Below, piece after piece: positions 34,435 to 42,429 of a stretch of 42,429 nt of DNA; the stretch's first letter is position 1, and every line of letters begins with the position of its first letter. The position numbers and the translations under genes are program-made. This stretch comes from Acidimicrobiaceae bacterium. GTDB lineage: Bacteria; Actinomycetota; Acidimicrobiia; Acidimicrobiales; RAAP-2. The notes beneath the pieces were generated by a model. That model was not told the DNA's origin. It saw only the letters and a program-made list of their open reading frames with translations, and searched no databases. Where the stretch lies: contig PLWZ01000030.1 in assembly GCA_003151235.1 (NCBI GenBank), forward strand, positions 1-42,429. The letters run 5' to 3'.

Positions 34435-34962
34435 TCAGGCGGGGAGCTGTGTGACGTCTGCGAGGTGGTGGTCGGCTTCGTGCAGCGCATACAGCGAGAT
34501 CGACGCGACGGTGAAGGGCGCGCCGTCGTCGCGCCGCCCGGTCCGCGTCAGCGCCGACTCGGGCAGGTCGCCGATCCGGCTGGCCAGCGCCTCGGCGGCA
34601 ACGCTCAGCTGCGCGACGACGGTCCCGGGTTCCTGGTCGTCATAGCGGTTTTCGACCGCACAGGTGTCCTGGTCCCAATAGGGGAACTCCGGATCCTCCT
34701 CGGACACCATGAGAGCCAACCGGCGATCGAGGTGGCCGAATGCGTCGCGTACATGGCAGAGATATTCGAGGGACGACCACCGCAACGGGTCGGATCGGCC
34801 CGACCGCACGACGCCCTCGCTCACCAGCTCGTCCCAGGCCATCGCGTTCTGGCGGAGCAGGTCGGGTACGGCCGCCACCGATTGGGCGCCCGGGTCGAAG
34901 CCGCAGTCGGCGCACGGCCGGTCGAGCACCCAGGTCCAGTCCTTGGTCTCGGGGTCGATCAC
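34435..34962 (-). CDS. DinB-family protein
   Basis: This 175-residue protein has a GTG start. It looks like a four-helix DinB-like fold: an N-terminal W-T-W-V-L-D-R-P-C-x-x-C-G-F-D-P segment is followed by LEYLCHVRDAF and later ALHEADHHLADV, whose histidines form the usual three-His metal site. Many actinobacterial relatives are thiol-dependent S-transferases (mycothiol or bacillithiol type), but this one could equally act on ergothioneine-linked chemistry. The gene is 38 bp downstream of egtD and in the same orientation, so it is likely the last gene of an egtB-egtD-dinB operon. Substrate unknown. Confidence 0.75.
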   Translation of the reverse strand: MIDPETKDWTWVLDRPCADCGFDPGAQSVAAVPDLLRQNAMAWDELVSEGVVRSGRSDPLRWSSLEYLCHVRDAFGHLDRRLALMVSEEDPEFPYWDQDTCAVENRYDDQEPGTVVAQLSVAAEALASRIGDLPESALTRTGRRDDGAPFTVASISLYALHEADHHLADVTQLPA

Positions 34963-35000
34963 GGGTCCAAGCTATTTCGCCGGCACCGGCACGCTGTCGG

Positions 35001-35981
35001 TCAGCAGTACGGGTGTGCGAGGGCGAGGAGGAACTCGCCGTCGTCGGCACCCCACATCGCGTCCACGACGAAGTCGGACCCCAACAACTCGTTCTCGAGC
35101 TGGGTCGGGTCGAACTTCGCACTGATCTCGGTGAGCAGGTCCTCGCCCTTTTCGAACCGGACGTCGAGATCCAGCTCGGCGACGCGGACCTCCTGGTCAG
35201 ACGTGGACCGCAGGCGCATCTCGATCCATCGGTCGTCCTCATTCCAGAGCGCCACATGGTCGAACGCATCCGGATCGAAGTTTGCGCCGAGCTCGTTGTT
35301 GATCACGCTGAGGACGTTGCGGTTGAACGCCGCGGTCACGCCCGCACTGTCGTCGTACGCGGCGACGATCGTGTCCCGGTCCTTCACCAGGTCGACGCCG
35401 AGCAACAGGTGATCCTGTTGACCCATGGTGCAGTTGAGGTCGAAGAGGAACCGTTGGCGATCGAGCGGGACCAGGTTGCCTATCGTCCCGCCCAAGAAGG
35501 CCACCAGACGGCGCCCGTCGACGGGGACCTGGTTCAGGTGCTGGCGGAAATCGCCGACCACCGCATGGACCGAGAGGCCCTCGTACTCGTCGAGCAGCCC
35601 GGCTGCGGCCTCCCGCAGGAATTCGTCGCTCACATCGAAGGGGATGTAGCGGTTGAGCGGGCCCGACGATCGCATCGCGTCGAGCAGGAGCCTCGTCTTG
35701 TCGCAGGCGCCGGCGCCGAGCTCGACCAGCGTGTCCGCCTCGGCCAGACGTGCGATCTCGCCGGCGTGCTCGATCAGCATGCGTCGCTCGGCACGGGTCG
35801 GGTAGTACTCGGGAAGCCGGGTGATGTCCTCGAACAGGCGGCTGCCGTTCTCGTCATAGAACCAGAGGGGCGGGATCGATTTCGGCCGTGTCGTCAGTCC
35901 GTGCCGCACGTCGTCCTCGAGCGCGCTGCGCAGCTGTGCCGCGGTCAAGAAGACGTCGACGGTGAGGGTGGATCGGGTCAT
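35001..35981 (-). CDS. egtD: L-histidine N-alpha-methyltransferase EgtD
   Basis: I chose the ATG at 35981 (CGGAG upstream), giving 326 residues, close to the mycobacterial enzyme of about 320. It catalyses three SAM-dependent methylations of histidine to hercynine, the first committed step of ergothioneine synthesis. Visible family features are FYDENGSRLFEDITRLPEYYPTRAE at the N-terminus (in part), the SAM motif LVELGAGACDKT, FDVSDEFL, FLGGTIGN and the C-terminal WIEMRLRST. It lies 46 bp downstream of egtB in one operon. Confidence 0.93.
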   Translation of the reverse strand: MTRSTLTVDVFLTAAQLRSALEDDVRHGLTTRPKSIPPLWFYDENGSRLFEDITRLPEYYPTRAERRMLIEHAGEIARLAEADTLVELGAGACDKTRLLLDAMRSSGPLNRYIPFDVSDEFLREAAAGLLDEYEGLSVHAVVGDFRQHLNQVPVDGRRLVAFLGGTIGNLVPLDRQRFLFDLNCTMGQQDHLLLGVDLVKDRDTIVAAYDDSAGVTAAFNRNVLSVINNELGANFDPDAFDHVALWNEDDRWIEMRLRSTSDQEVRVAELDLDVRFEKGEDLLTEISAKFDPTQLENELLGSDFVVDAMWGADDGEFLLALAHPYC

Positions 35982-36027
35982 GAACAGCTCCGAAGGGGTG
36001 ATCGAGTGGTCCGGCTGGGCTGGTGGA

Positions 36028-37275
36028 CTAGTTGTCGCGAGCCAGTCGAAGCCCGCTGAACGCCCAGCGCGAACCCGGGTGGAAGAAGTTCCGGTAGGTG
36101 GCCCGAGTGTGGCCGTCGGGCGTGACGCAGGCGCCGCCCCGGAGCACATGCTGGTTCACCATGAATTTCCCGTTGTACTCGCCGACGGCCCCCGGCGCGG
36201 CCCGGAACCCCGGATACGGGCTGTACGCACCGGCCGTCCATTGCCATACCTCACCGAAAAGGTCGCCGAGGACCCGATCGTCGGGCACCGGGTGGAGATG
36301 GGAGCAGCCGCCGAGATCGGGTGCGATCTGCGCCGCGATGACCTCCCACTCGGTCTCGGTGGGGAGGCGGAGCCCGGTCCAGTGCGCGTAGGCGTCGGCC
36401 TCGTAGTAACTGACATGGCAGACGGGCTCGCTTTCCACGACCGGCCGCGAGCCGAAGAGCGTGAAGACGCGCCAGCCACCGTCTTCCCGGGACCAGTAGA
36501 GCGGTGAGTCCAAGCCCTGCTGGTTCACGCTGGCCCAGCCGTCGGACAGCCACAGCTCGGGTCGGCTGTAGCCCCCGTCCTCCATGAACTCGATCCATTC
36601 GCCACAGGTCACGAGGCGGTCGGCCAGTGCGAAGGGGGTCAGCAGGGCCCGGTGACGCGGGAACTCGTTGTCGAACCCGAACCCGAATCCCGTGTGGCCA
36701 ACCTCGACCTGGCCGCCCGGGTGCTCGGCCCAGCCGAGCCTGTTGGACACCGCAGCGAACGGCTCGTCGCTCGGGCGGTATTCGGGGAGGAGCGGGTTGC
36801 ACGACAGCACATGCTTGATGTCCATGAGGAGCAGCTCTTGGTGCTGTTGCTCGTGATGCAGGCCGAGCTCGACCAACGAGAGCGTTTGATCATCCGACCG
36901 AGAGTCGAACAGCTCGGCCATCGCCTTGTCGACGTGGCTTCGGTAGTCGGCCACCTCACCGACGCCCGGTCGCGATATCAATCCACGCTGGTCACGGGGG
37001 TGCCGCGAGCCGATGGCCTCGTAGTACGAGTTGAAGATGTACCCGAAGGCCGGATGGAAGGGGCTGTAGTCGGCGTTCTGGCGGGGCAGCACGAAGGTCT
37101 CGAAGAACCATGTCGTGTGACCCCGGTGCCACTTGGTCGGGCTGACGTCGGGCATCGACTGAACCATCTGGTCCTCGGGGGAGAGGGGCGCGGCCAGGTC
37201 TTCGGTGTGCTCCCGGACGTCCGTGTAGCGCTGCTCCAACAGGGAGGAACGGACCTCGGGGTCGATTGTGGCCAT
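36028..37275 (-). CDS. egtB: Hercynine oxygenase EgtB (iron-dependent sulfoxide synthase)
   Basis: The ATG at 37275 has AAGAGG upstream; the product is 415 residues. EgtB joins hercynine to a cysteine-containing thiol with O2. The DinB-like N-domain supplies the iron ligands: His53 in HRGHTTWFFE, and His141 and His145 in HHEQQHQE. The C-terminal FGE-sulfatase-like domain ends RGGACVTPDGHTRATYRNFF and WAFSGLRLARD. The loop GSRHPRDQRG keeps the arginines that in actinobacterial EgtB hold gamma-glutamylcysteine. Partners egtA, egtC and egtE are not in the window. Confidence 0.93.
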   Translation of the reverse strand: MATIDPEVRSSLLEQRYTDVREHTEDLAAPLSPEDQMVQSMPDVSPTKWHRGHTTWFFETFVLPRQNADYSPFHPAFGYIFNSYYEAIGSRHPRDQRGLISRPGVGEVADYRSHVDKAMAELFDSRSDDQTLSLVELGLHHEQQHQELLLMDIKHVLSCNPLLPEYRPSDEPFAAVSNRLGWAEHPGGQVEVGHTGFGFGFDNEFPRHRALLTPFALADRLVTCGEWIEFMEDGGYSRPELWLSDGWASVNQQGLDSPLYWSREDGGWRVFTLFGSRPVVESEPVCHVSYYEADAYAHWTGLRLPTETEWEVIAAQIAPDLGGCSHLHPVPDDRVLGDLFGEVWQWTAGAYSPYPGFRAAPGAVGEYNGKFMVNQHVLRGGACVTPDGHTRATYRNFFHPGSRWAFSGLRLARDN

Positions 37276-37447
37276 TGGCGCACCTCTTCGGCGTCCCGGC
37301 GGATCACTCCAGGGGTCGCCTGGATCGTCGGGATTCGAGTGTCTCGGAACAACCGTAGCGTCGTAGCCCCCAAAACTGTGCCGCACCACCGCGAATTCCG
37401 ATCGAAAACCCCCTGGTGGGCGGGGACGATCTGCGTTTTGTTCCAGA

Positions 37448-37453
37448 TAGGCT
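37448..37453 (+). promoter_or_regulatory. Candidate -10 of a leaderless DUF427 message
   Basis: TAGGCT matches TANNNT and ends 7 bases before the ATG at 37461, so transcription would begin on or next to the start codon. No ribosome site is present there. A matching -35 is not clear (GACGAT at 37425). Weak evidence alone, but it fits the leaderless pattern of two other promoters in this window. Confidence 0.35.
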
Positions 37454-37460
37454 CCCGCGT

Positions 37461-37745
37461 ATGACGATTCGGGCCACTTTCAATGGAACGGTGGTCGCCG
37501 AGAGCGACGAAACCGTGGTCGTCGAGGGCAACCACTACTTCCCGCCCGAGGCCGTGAAGTCCGAGTACCTCGCGCCGAGCGACAACCACACGGCCTGTTC
37601 CTGGAAGGGGCTGGCCAGCTACAAGGACGTCGTCGTGAACGGTGAGCGGGCCGCCGACGGGGCGTGGTTCTACCCCGACCCGAAGGACGCCGCCAAGGAG
37701 ATCAAGGACCGTTTCGCCTTCTGGAAGGGCGTCGTCGTCGCTTAG
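37461..37745 (+). CDS. DUF427 (NTP_transf_9) domain protein
   Basis: This 94-residue protein starts at an ATG. It is a single compact DUF427 domain: residues 1-40 ([29 protein letters not shown]) and the family core [16 protein letters not shown], then YPDPKDAA and FAFWKGV at the end. The family is widespread in actinobacteria and has a small beta-rich fold of unknown biochemical role. It diverges from egtB and is followed by msrA on the same strand 41 bp later. It is probably transcribed with msrA, but each could have its own promoter. Confidence 0.88.
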   Translation: MTIRATFNGTVVAESDETVVVEGNHYFPPEAVKSEYLAPSDNHTACSWKGLASYKDVVVNGERAADGAWFYPDPKDAAKEIKDRFAFWKGVVVA

Positions 37746-37786
37746 CAAACGCGTCCAGTTCTCTGGACGGTGACCCGGAGGTCGAC

Positions 37787-38449
37787 ATGGGAATTTTCTC
37801 AAGTCACAAGAGCGAGATGATCGACGCGTCGAGGGCGCTCCCCGGTCGGTCCAATGCCATCATGTCGCCGGGTCGTCACCGGGTGTTGGGTACGCCGATG
37901 GCCCCCCCGTTCCCGACGGGCCTCGAGCAGGCGGTGTTCGCGCTCGGCTGTTTCTGGGGCGCCGAACGCATCTTCTGGCAGCTCGACGGGGTGTACACGA
38001 CGGCGGTCGGGTACGCGGGTGGTTTCACGCCCAACCCGACCTATGAAGAGGTCTGCAGCGGGCGGACCGGCCATTCCGAATCCGTGCTGGTGGTGTTCGA
38101 TCCGAGCAAGATCAGCTACCGCCAACTCGTCGGCAAGTTCTTTGAGAGCCATGACCCGACACAGGGCATGCGCCAGGGCAACGACGTCGGCACCCAGTAC
38201 CGGTCGGCGATTTATTTCCGGTCGAGCGATCAGGCCACCGAGGCGGCCGAGGTGAAGAAGGCCTTCGAAGAACGGCTCGGCGAAGCGGGGTTCGGCGAGA
38301 TCACGAGCGAATTCGCCTCGGGGGGCCCGTTCTTCTACGCCGAGGAGTACCACCAGCAGTATCTGGCGGCCAATCCCAACGGCTACTGCGGACTCGGCGG
38401 GACCGGCGTGTCGTGCCCGATCGGCGTGCTCGGCGGTTCGGACTCTTAG
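37787..38449 (+). CDS. msrA: Peptide methionine-(S)-S-oxide reductase MsrA
   Basis: The ATG at 37787 has GGAGG 5 bases upstream, giving 220 residues. MsrA reduces methionine-S-sulfoxide in oxidised proteins. The catalytic motif [10 protein letters not shown] is present, followed by VGYAGG, YEEVCSG, GHSE and [10 protein letters not shown], all standard. A C-terminal Cys pair in NGYCGLGG and GVSCPIG can serve as resolving cysteines. There is a short N-terminal extension (about 45 residues) before the domain, typical of actinobacterial forms. The last four bases overlap the end of the convergent flavoprotein gene. Confidence 0.95.
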   Translation: MGIFSSHKSEMIDASRALPGRSNAIMSPGRHRVLGTPMAPPFPTGLEQAVFALGCFWGAERIFWQLDGVYTTAVGYAGGFTPNPTYEEVCSGRTGHSESVLVVFDPSKISYRQLVGKFFESHDPTQGMRQGNDVGTQYRSAIYFRSSDQATEAAEVKKAFEERLGEAGFGEITSEFASGGPFFYAEEYHQQYLAANPNGYCGLGGTGVSCPIGVLGGSDS

Positions 38450-39417
38450 CTACCCGAGGCCGCGGCCATCTTGGCCATCGCCGCATCCGCCTCGGCGACG
38501 AATCGGGCGACGAGCTCTCCGGACGGGACCAGATCGTCGATGCCGCCGACGCCTTGGCCGGCCGGGAACCCTTCCTTCGCCTGATCGATGCCTTCGGTGC
38601 CCTCGTCGCCGCCGAGATGCCAGGCATTGGCGCCCATCGCATGGATGAGCTGGGTGGGGAACGGCTCGATCTCGTCGGGATGCTCGACGAAGTGGTTCGT
38701 GTAGTCGTTGCGCAGCACCCGCATCGGCTTGCCGGAGTACGCCCTCGTGATCAGCGTCCCGTCCTCGCCGGCCGCGAGCAGCGCCTCCTTGTAGCCGGCC
38801 ACGCTCCGGGCCTCGGGGGTCGCGATGAAGCGGGTGCCGACCCAGATGCCGTCCGCGCCGAGGGCCAGCGCGGCGGCGAGGCCCCGCCCGTCGAAGATGC
38901 CTCCGGCTGCGACGACCGGGACCTTGTCACCGACCGCGTCGACGACCTGGGGGACGAGCGGCATCGTGGCCACCTGGCCGGTGTGGCCGCCCGCCTCGGT
39001 GCCCTGGGCGACCACGAGGTCGCAACCCGACGCCACCGCCCGCTCCGCGTGGAGCACCTTTCCGCACATGCTCGCCACGAGGACGCCATGCTTGTGGCAC
39101 AGGTCGACCGCGTCGGTCGGGACCCCGAGGCCGGCCACGAAGAGGCTTGCCCCGCCGTCGATCAGCACCTGGACCCGACGGACCAGCTCGTCGCCCATGA
39201 CCGCCAGCAGGTCGACCCCGAACGGCCGATCGGTCACAGCCCGGACCGCCGCCATCTCGGAGATCAGCATCTCCGCCGACATGGTGGAGGCGCCGAGGCA
39301 CCCGAAGCCACCGGCGGCGGAAACGGCCGCCACCAGGGGCGCGTAGGAGACGCCGCCCATGCCGGCCAGCATCACGGGGTGTTCGATGTCGAGGAGTTCG
39401 GTCAGACGGGTGCGCAT
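38446..39417 (-). CDS. Nitronate monooxygenase / 2-nitropropane dioxygenase-like flavoprotein
   Basis: The ATG at 39417 follows AAGGAGGG, so I prefer it to a TTG 21 bases upstream; the product is 323 residues. It is an FMN-binding TIM barrel: N-terminal [35 protein letters not shown] (the usual catalytic-His GGH region), [12 protein letters not shown] and [17 protein letters not shown], all hallmarks of the NMO family. Some members oxidise alkyl nitronates; others are enoyl reductases or quinone reductases, so the substrate is open. It overlaps msrA tail-to-tail by 4 bases (shared TTAG). Confidence 0.9.
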   Translation of the reverse strand: MRTRLTELLDIEHPVMLAGMGGVSYAPLVAAVSAAGGFGCLGASTMSAEMLISEMAAVRAVTDRPFGVDLLAVMGDELVRRVQVLIDGGASLFVAGLGVPTDAVDLCHKHGVLVASMCGKVLHAERAVASGCDLVVAQGTEAGGHTGQVATMPLVPQVVDAVGDKVPVVAAGGIFDGRGLAAALALGADGIWVGTRFIATPEARSVAGYKEALLAAGEDGTLITRAYSGKPMRVLRNDYTNHFVEHPDEIEPFPTQLIHAMGANAWHLGGDEGTEGIDQAKEGFPAGQGVGGIDDLVPSGELVARFVAEADAAMAKMAAASGS

Positions 39418-39563
39418 GGGCCCTCCTTGGGTCCGCAATACTGCCTGTGTTGGTCGCTCGGGCCAGCTTCGCGGAATTGCGGGCGGGGCGTACCGGGCAT
39501 CACGCTTGATCCCGCGCCGACGCCCGATTTCGCCAGCTCGGCCAGCTTCCTAGGAGACCCGGC

Positions 39564-41867
39564 TTGGTAGACGCAATCTTTCGTGCGCTCGGACGTGGCG
39601 TGGTCAGGTTCCGTTGGCTGATCGTCGTGTTCTGGCTCGTCGGCACCGGCGCGGCCGTTCACGCCCTGCCAAGCCTCGGCAGCGAAGTCAACAACAACAA
39701 CAGCGCGTTCCTGCCGGCCAGCGCCCCGAGCAACCAGGCCGCCGACCTCGCCGAGCCGTTGACCGGGCCGTCCGACCAGTCGCTCGTCCAGGTCGTGTTC
39801 GTCTCCTCGGGCGGGACGCTGAGCGCGTCGGATCTCTCGGCCGCCCAGTCGCTTGCGACGGCGTTGCGCAAGGTCCCGACCGTCGACCTCGTCCAGTTCG
39901 CCGGTGTCTCGCCCGACCGCCAGGCCGCACAGGTGCTGGTGCTGTCCAGGGATTCCCCGAACGACATCCCGTCACTCAAGACGCTCGTTGACAAGATGCA
40001 GGTGGTCGTCAACGAGACGTCGGTGCCGAGCGATCTTCATGTGCACTTCGCCGGACAGGAGGCCACGGCGGTGGCCAACCAGGCCCAGTCGGACAAGCAG
40101 GGCAAGGAAACCCAGCTGGCCTCCCTATTGCTGATCATCATCCTGCTCGTCTTCATCTTCCGCTCGGTCGTGGCCCCCCTCCTCACCTTGTTGCCCGCCG
40201 CCATCGTCCTGCAGCTCGCCGGGGCGTTGATCGGCGGGTTGGGTTCGGTCGGGTTGAAGGTGTCGTCGATCACCCAGCTGCTCTTGATCGTCCTCATATT
40301 GGGTGCGGGAACCGACTACGGCCTGTTCCTCGTCTTCCGGGTGCGCGAGGAGCTCCAAGCCGGGCGCACCGGCCACGAGGCCGTCGAGATCGCGGTGTCC
40401 CGGGTGGGGGAGTCGATCGCCGGCTCGGCCTCGACGGTGATCCTGGCCCTGCTCAGCCTGTCCTTGGCCGACTTCGGCCTCTACAAGGACCTCGGGCCCC
40501 CGTTGGCCGTCGGCATCGCCGTGATGCTGCTGGCCGGGTTGACCCTGCTGCCGGCCCTGCTCGCGATCGTCGGGCGGGCGACCTTCTGGCCGTTCAAGCT
40601 GACGCAGCAAGACGTACGGGGAGGCTTGTGGGGTCGCACTGCGGCGCGGCTCATCCAGCGGCCGGTGCTGTCGCTCATGATCGGCGTCCTCGTCTTCGGT
40701 GCCCTCGCCATCGCGGTCATCGGTTACAAGCCCGGAGGTTTCGGCGGGACGCTGACCGCTCCACCGGGGACGAGTGCCGCGGCAGGCAACGCGGCGTTCC
40801 AGAAGCACTTCCCCGAGGCCACCGCGAACCCGACGAACCTGATCATGGCCCTGCCCGAATCGGCGTTCTCGGACCCGAGCCGGCTGGTGAAGGCGACCCA
40901 GTTGCTACGGGCGACGGGCCAGTTTTCGAAGCTGATCGGACCACTCGACCCCAATGGCAACCCGATCACCCCGTCGGAGCTGACGTCGTTGCACAACCAG
41001 CTCGGCCCGGCGCTCGAGGTGCCGGCGGCCGAACCGGCCGGGACCGGCGTACCGGTGGCGCTCTACAACAGCTACCGCGCCACGGCGCGGTTCATCAGCG
41101 GCGCGGGGACGACCGTCCAATGGGAGGCCGGGCTGAAGGTAGGCGACGCCACGACCAGCGCGGCGATCAACGCGATCCCGGCCGTCCGCAGTGCGTTCGC
41201 CGGCGTGGCACGCGCCGTCGGCGCCACGAAGAGCGGTGTGGCCGGGGAGGCCCCCGCGCTGAGCGACGTGAGTTCGATCTCGGACCGTGACCTGAAGCAC
41301 ATCGTGCCCATCGCGGTCGTCGTGATCGGGATCATCCTGGCCCTCGTGCTGCGGAGCCTGGTCGCGCCGCTGTATCTCTTGGCGAGCGTGGTCATCTCCT
41401 ACCTGGCCTCGCTCGGGCTCGCGGTGATCGTGTTCATCTACTTCGCCCACCAGGGCGGCCTGACCTTCATCCTGCCGTTCCTCATGTTCATCTTCTTGCT
41501 GGCGCTCGGCGAGGACTACAACATCTTGGTCATGTCGCGGATCCGGGAGGAGGCGGCCCGGTTGCCGCTGCGCGAAGCGGTGGTGAAGGCCATCGGCGCC
41601 ACCGGCTCGACCGTGACCTCGGCCGGGCTTGTCCTGGCGGGGACCTTCGCGGTCTTCGCGGTGATCTCGGCCCGGCAACCCGGAGGGAGCTCCGTCGAGT
41701 CGGTCGGGTTCGGGCTGGCCGTCGGCATCCTGCTCGATACCTTCGTCGTGCGGACCGTGCTCGTGCCTGCGACGGTCACCCTGATCGGGCGATTGAACTG
41801 GTGGCCGGCCGCCATGGGCCGCAGGCCGCACGACGACACGGCGACGCGGACCCCACCCGCCCAGTAG
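39564..41867 (+). CDS. MMPL/RND-family membrane transporter
   Basis: This 767-residue protein has a TTG start with TAGGAG upstream, the only codon near the expected N-terminus. It has the typical plan: one N-terminal helix (FRWLIVVFWLVGTGAAVHAL), an extracytoplasmic loop of about 150 residues, five helices with the GTDYGLFLVFRVREEL motif, then the same again with the second loop and GEDYNILVMSRIREE. The paired Asp-Tyr residues in helices 4 and 10 are the proton relay known from MmpL3. It likely exports a lipid or hydrophobic molecule using proton motive force. The cargo is unknown. A tnpB-type element begins directly after its stop codon. Confidence 0.92.
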   Translation: MVDAIFRALGRGVVRFRWLIVVFWLVGTGAAVHALPSLGSEVNNNNSAFLPASAPSNQAADLAEPLTGPSDQSLVQVVFVSSGGTLSASDLSAAQSLATALRKVPTVDLVQFAGVSPDRQAAQVLVLSRDSPNDIPSLKTLVDKMQVVVNETSVPSDLHVHFAGQEATAVANQAQSDKQGKETQLASLLLIIILLVFIFRSVVAPLLTLLPAAIVLQLAGALIGGLGSVGLKVSSITQLLLIVLILGAGTDYGLFLVFRVREELQAGRTGHEAVEIAVSRVGESIAGSASTVILALLSLSLADFGLYKDLGPPLAVGIAVMLLAGLTLLPALLAIVGRATFWPFKLTQQDVRGGLWGRTAARLIQRPVLSLMIGVLVFGALAIAVIGYKPGGFGGTLTAPPGTSAAAGNAAFQKHFPEATANPTNLIMALPESAFSDPSRLVKATQLLRATGQFSKLIGPLDPNGNPITPSELTSLHNQLGPALEVPAAEPAGTGVPVALYNSYRATARFISGAGTTVQWEAGLKVGDATTSAAINAIPAVRSAFAGVARAVGATKSGVAGEAPALSDVSSISDRDLKHIVPIAVVVIGIILALVLRSLVAPLYLLASVVISYLASLGLAVIVFIYFAHQGGLTFILPFLMFIFLLALGEDYNILVMSRIREEAARLPLREAVVKAIGATGSTVTSAGLVLAGTFAVFAVISARQPGGSSVESVGFGLAVGILLDTFVVRTVLVPATVTLIGRLNWWPAAMGRRPHDDTATRTPPAQ

Positions 41868-41876
41868 TGGGGTAGT

Positions 41877-41913
41877 GGCTCAGTTTCCCGAGCCTGCACG
41901 GGCCGAAGCCCGT
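41877..41913 (-). ncRNA. Candidate omega-RNA 3' stem-loops at the tnpB end
   Basis: Two hairpins sit back to back on the minus strand. ACGGGC-UUCG-GCCCGU (41898-41913) has a C(UUCG)G tetraloop, an exceptionally stable form. GGCUC-8 nt-GAGCC (41877-41894) spans the tnpB stop codon. In TnpB systems the guide RNA overlaps the 3' end of tnpB and ends at the transposon edge, so these hairpins are in the right place. The full 5' extent cannot be set by eye. Confidence 0.4.
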
Positions 41914-42429
41914 TGGGCCCTACCGGCCCGAAGGATGTTCCTAGCCGCATTGACGTCGGCATGGTCTCTATGACCACAGCGCCGACATCGAAAGATGGCC
42001 TGGCTGACCCGGTTCTCCGATTCGGTATGCCCACAAGAGGCACACCGGGTGGAGGTATGGCGGGGGTCCACTGCAATCAGCTCGCGACCAGCATCTTCCG
42101 CTTTGTAGACGAGCATCGAGCGCAGCATGCCCCACCCCGCATCGGCGATGGAACGGTTGAGCCCGGCCTTGGCCCGGGCTCCATTGGGGTCGAAGCCTCC
42201 TTTTCCATTGGGTCTCGGTTTCGGTCGACGGGACATGTGAGCAACCTTGAGGTTCTCGACCACGATCAGGTCGTGGTCGTTCACCAGACGTCGGGAGAGC
42301 TGGTGGGCCAGGTCCTGGCGTTGGTTGGCCACCCTCGCTGGGCTCGTCCCACCGCCTCACAGGCCCGACGGCGGTGCATCGAGCCCCGCTGCTTGGTGGC
42401 CAAAGCCCGTTGGGCACCGACCAATCGGT
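41880..42429 (-). pseudogene. tnpB: TnpB (RNA-guided nuclease family), 3' part, with one frameshift
   Basis: The frame from 42332 down to the stop at 41880 reads VANQRQDLAHQLSRRLV, then DLIVVENLKV with the second RuvC acidic residue, the zinc ribbon C-A-S-C-G and C-R-R-C-G, and DHADVNAARN with the third RuvC acidic residue. The natural upstream continuation (RLVGAQRALATKQRGSMHRR, then ACEAVGRAQR) lies in a neighbouring frame, and a stop closes the first frame just before 42332. One missing base near 42336 explains this. The N-terminal half is beyond the window. TnpB normally cuts DNA next to a transposon-associated motif, guided by omega RNA. This copy is decayed, unless the missing base is a sequence error. 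Confidence 0.75.

Larger units (their letters stand above)
41868..42429 (-). mobile_element. IS605/IS1341-type element, right end and partial tnpB
   Basis: The window ends inside the element. Its tnpB 3' end, stem-loops at the presumed right end and immediate junction with the MMPL stop codon (41865-41867) mark the boundary at about 41868, though the exact end cannot be fixed without the left end. No tnpA is visible in the window. Confidence 0.6.

Overview
This window is high-GC DNA with dense, mostly ATG/GTG-started genes. The gene set points to an actinobacterium: MMPL transporter, EgtB/EgtD ergothioneine enzymes, encapsulin with encapsulated ferritin, cell-wall-binding repeat 2, branched-chain-type ABC transporters with an acyl-CoA ligase, and leaderless-looking promoters. 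The overall style resembles Acidimicrobiia, but that class-level guess is inference. I saw no rRNA, tRNA or CRISPR array.

Layout. (1) 1-3193, minus strand: two small exported proteins and a secreted seven-repeat beta-propeller fused to a glycosidase-like domain. (2) 3464-10098: a surface-glycan cluster. Two paralogous coiled-coil methyltransferases lie at its outer edges in convergent orientation, around a GT4 glycosyltransferase and a 1190-residue GT2-GT4-zinc-methyltransferase fusion. (3) 10248-13511: a small membrane protein and a secreted sedolisin protease with wall-binding repeats. (4) 13557-23675: a branched-chain-type ABC uptake locus. It has an acyl-CoA ligase and binding protein on the minus strand. 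Divergent from them are a fused LivH-LivM permease, a 1008-residue MFS-LivF-LivG fusion and a binding lipoprotein. A close paralogue of the first binding protein follows at 25939-27609. (5) 23836-25523: an AbiE-type (type IV) toxin-antitoxin pair whose toxin gene carries two compensating frameshifts; its promoter overlaps a duplicated 27-nt element. (6) 27939-34402: a ferric-type binding lipoprotein with an apparently leaderless promoter and a dyad, a coupled unknown gene, Lon protease, a BrkB-family membrane protein, and an encapsulin/encapsulated-ferritin operon. (7) 34435-39417: a DinB-like protein, EgtD and EgtB on the minus strand, then a DUF427 protein, MsrA and a nitronate monooxygenase-like flavoprotein. 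(8) 39564-42429: an MMPL transporter and the 3' end of an IS605/IS1341-type tnpB element that runs off the window and carries a frameshift.

How the parts fit. Regions 6 and 7 concentrate iron handling and redox or protein-damage defence: ferric binding protein, encapsulated ferritin, Lon, ergothioneine enzymes and MsrA. Region 4 looks like one uptake-and-activation module, in which the importer brings in an organic acid or amino-acid-like compound and the ligase converts a carboxylate to a CoA thioester. The substrate cannot be read from sequence. The most unusual architecture is the MFS-LivF-LivG polypeptide.
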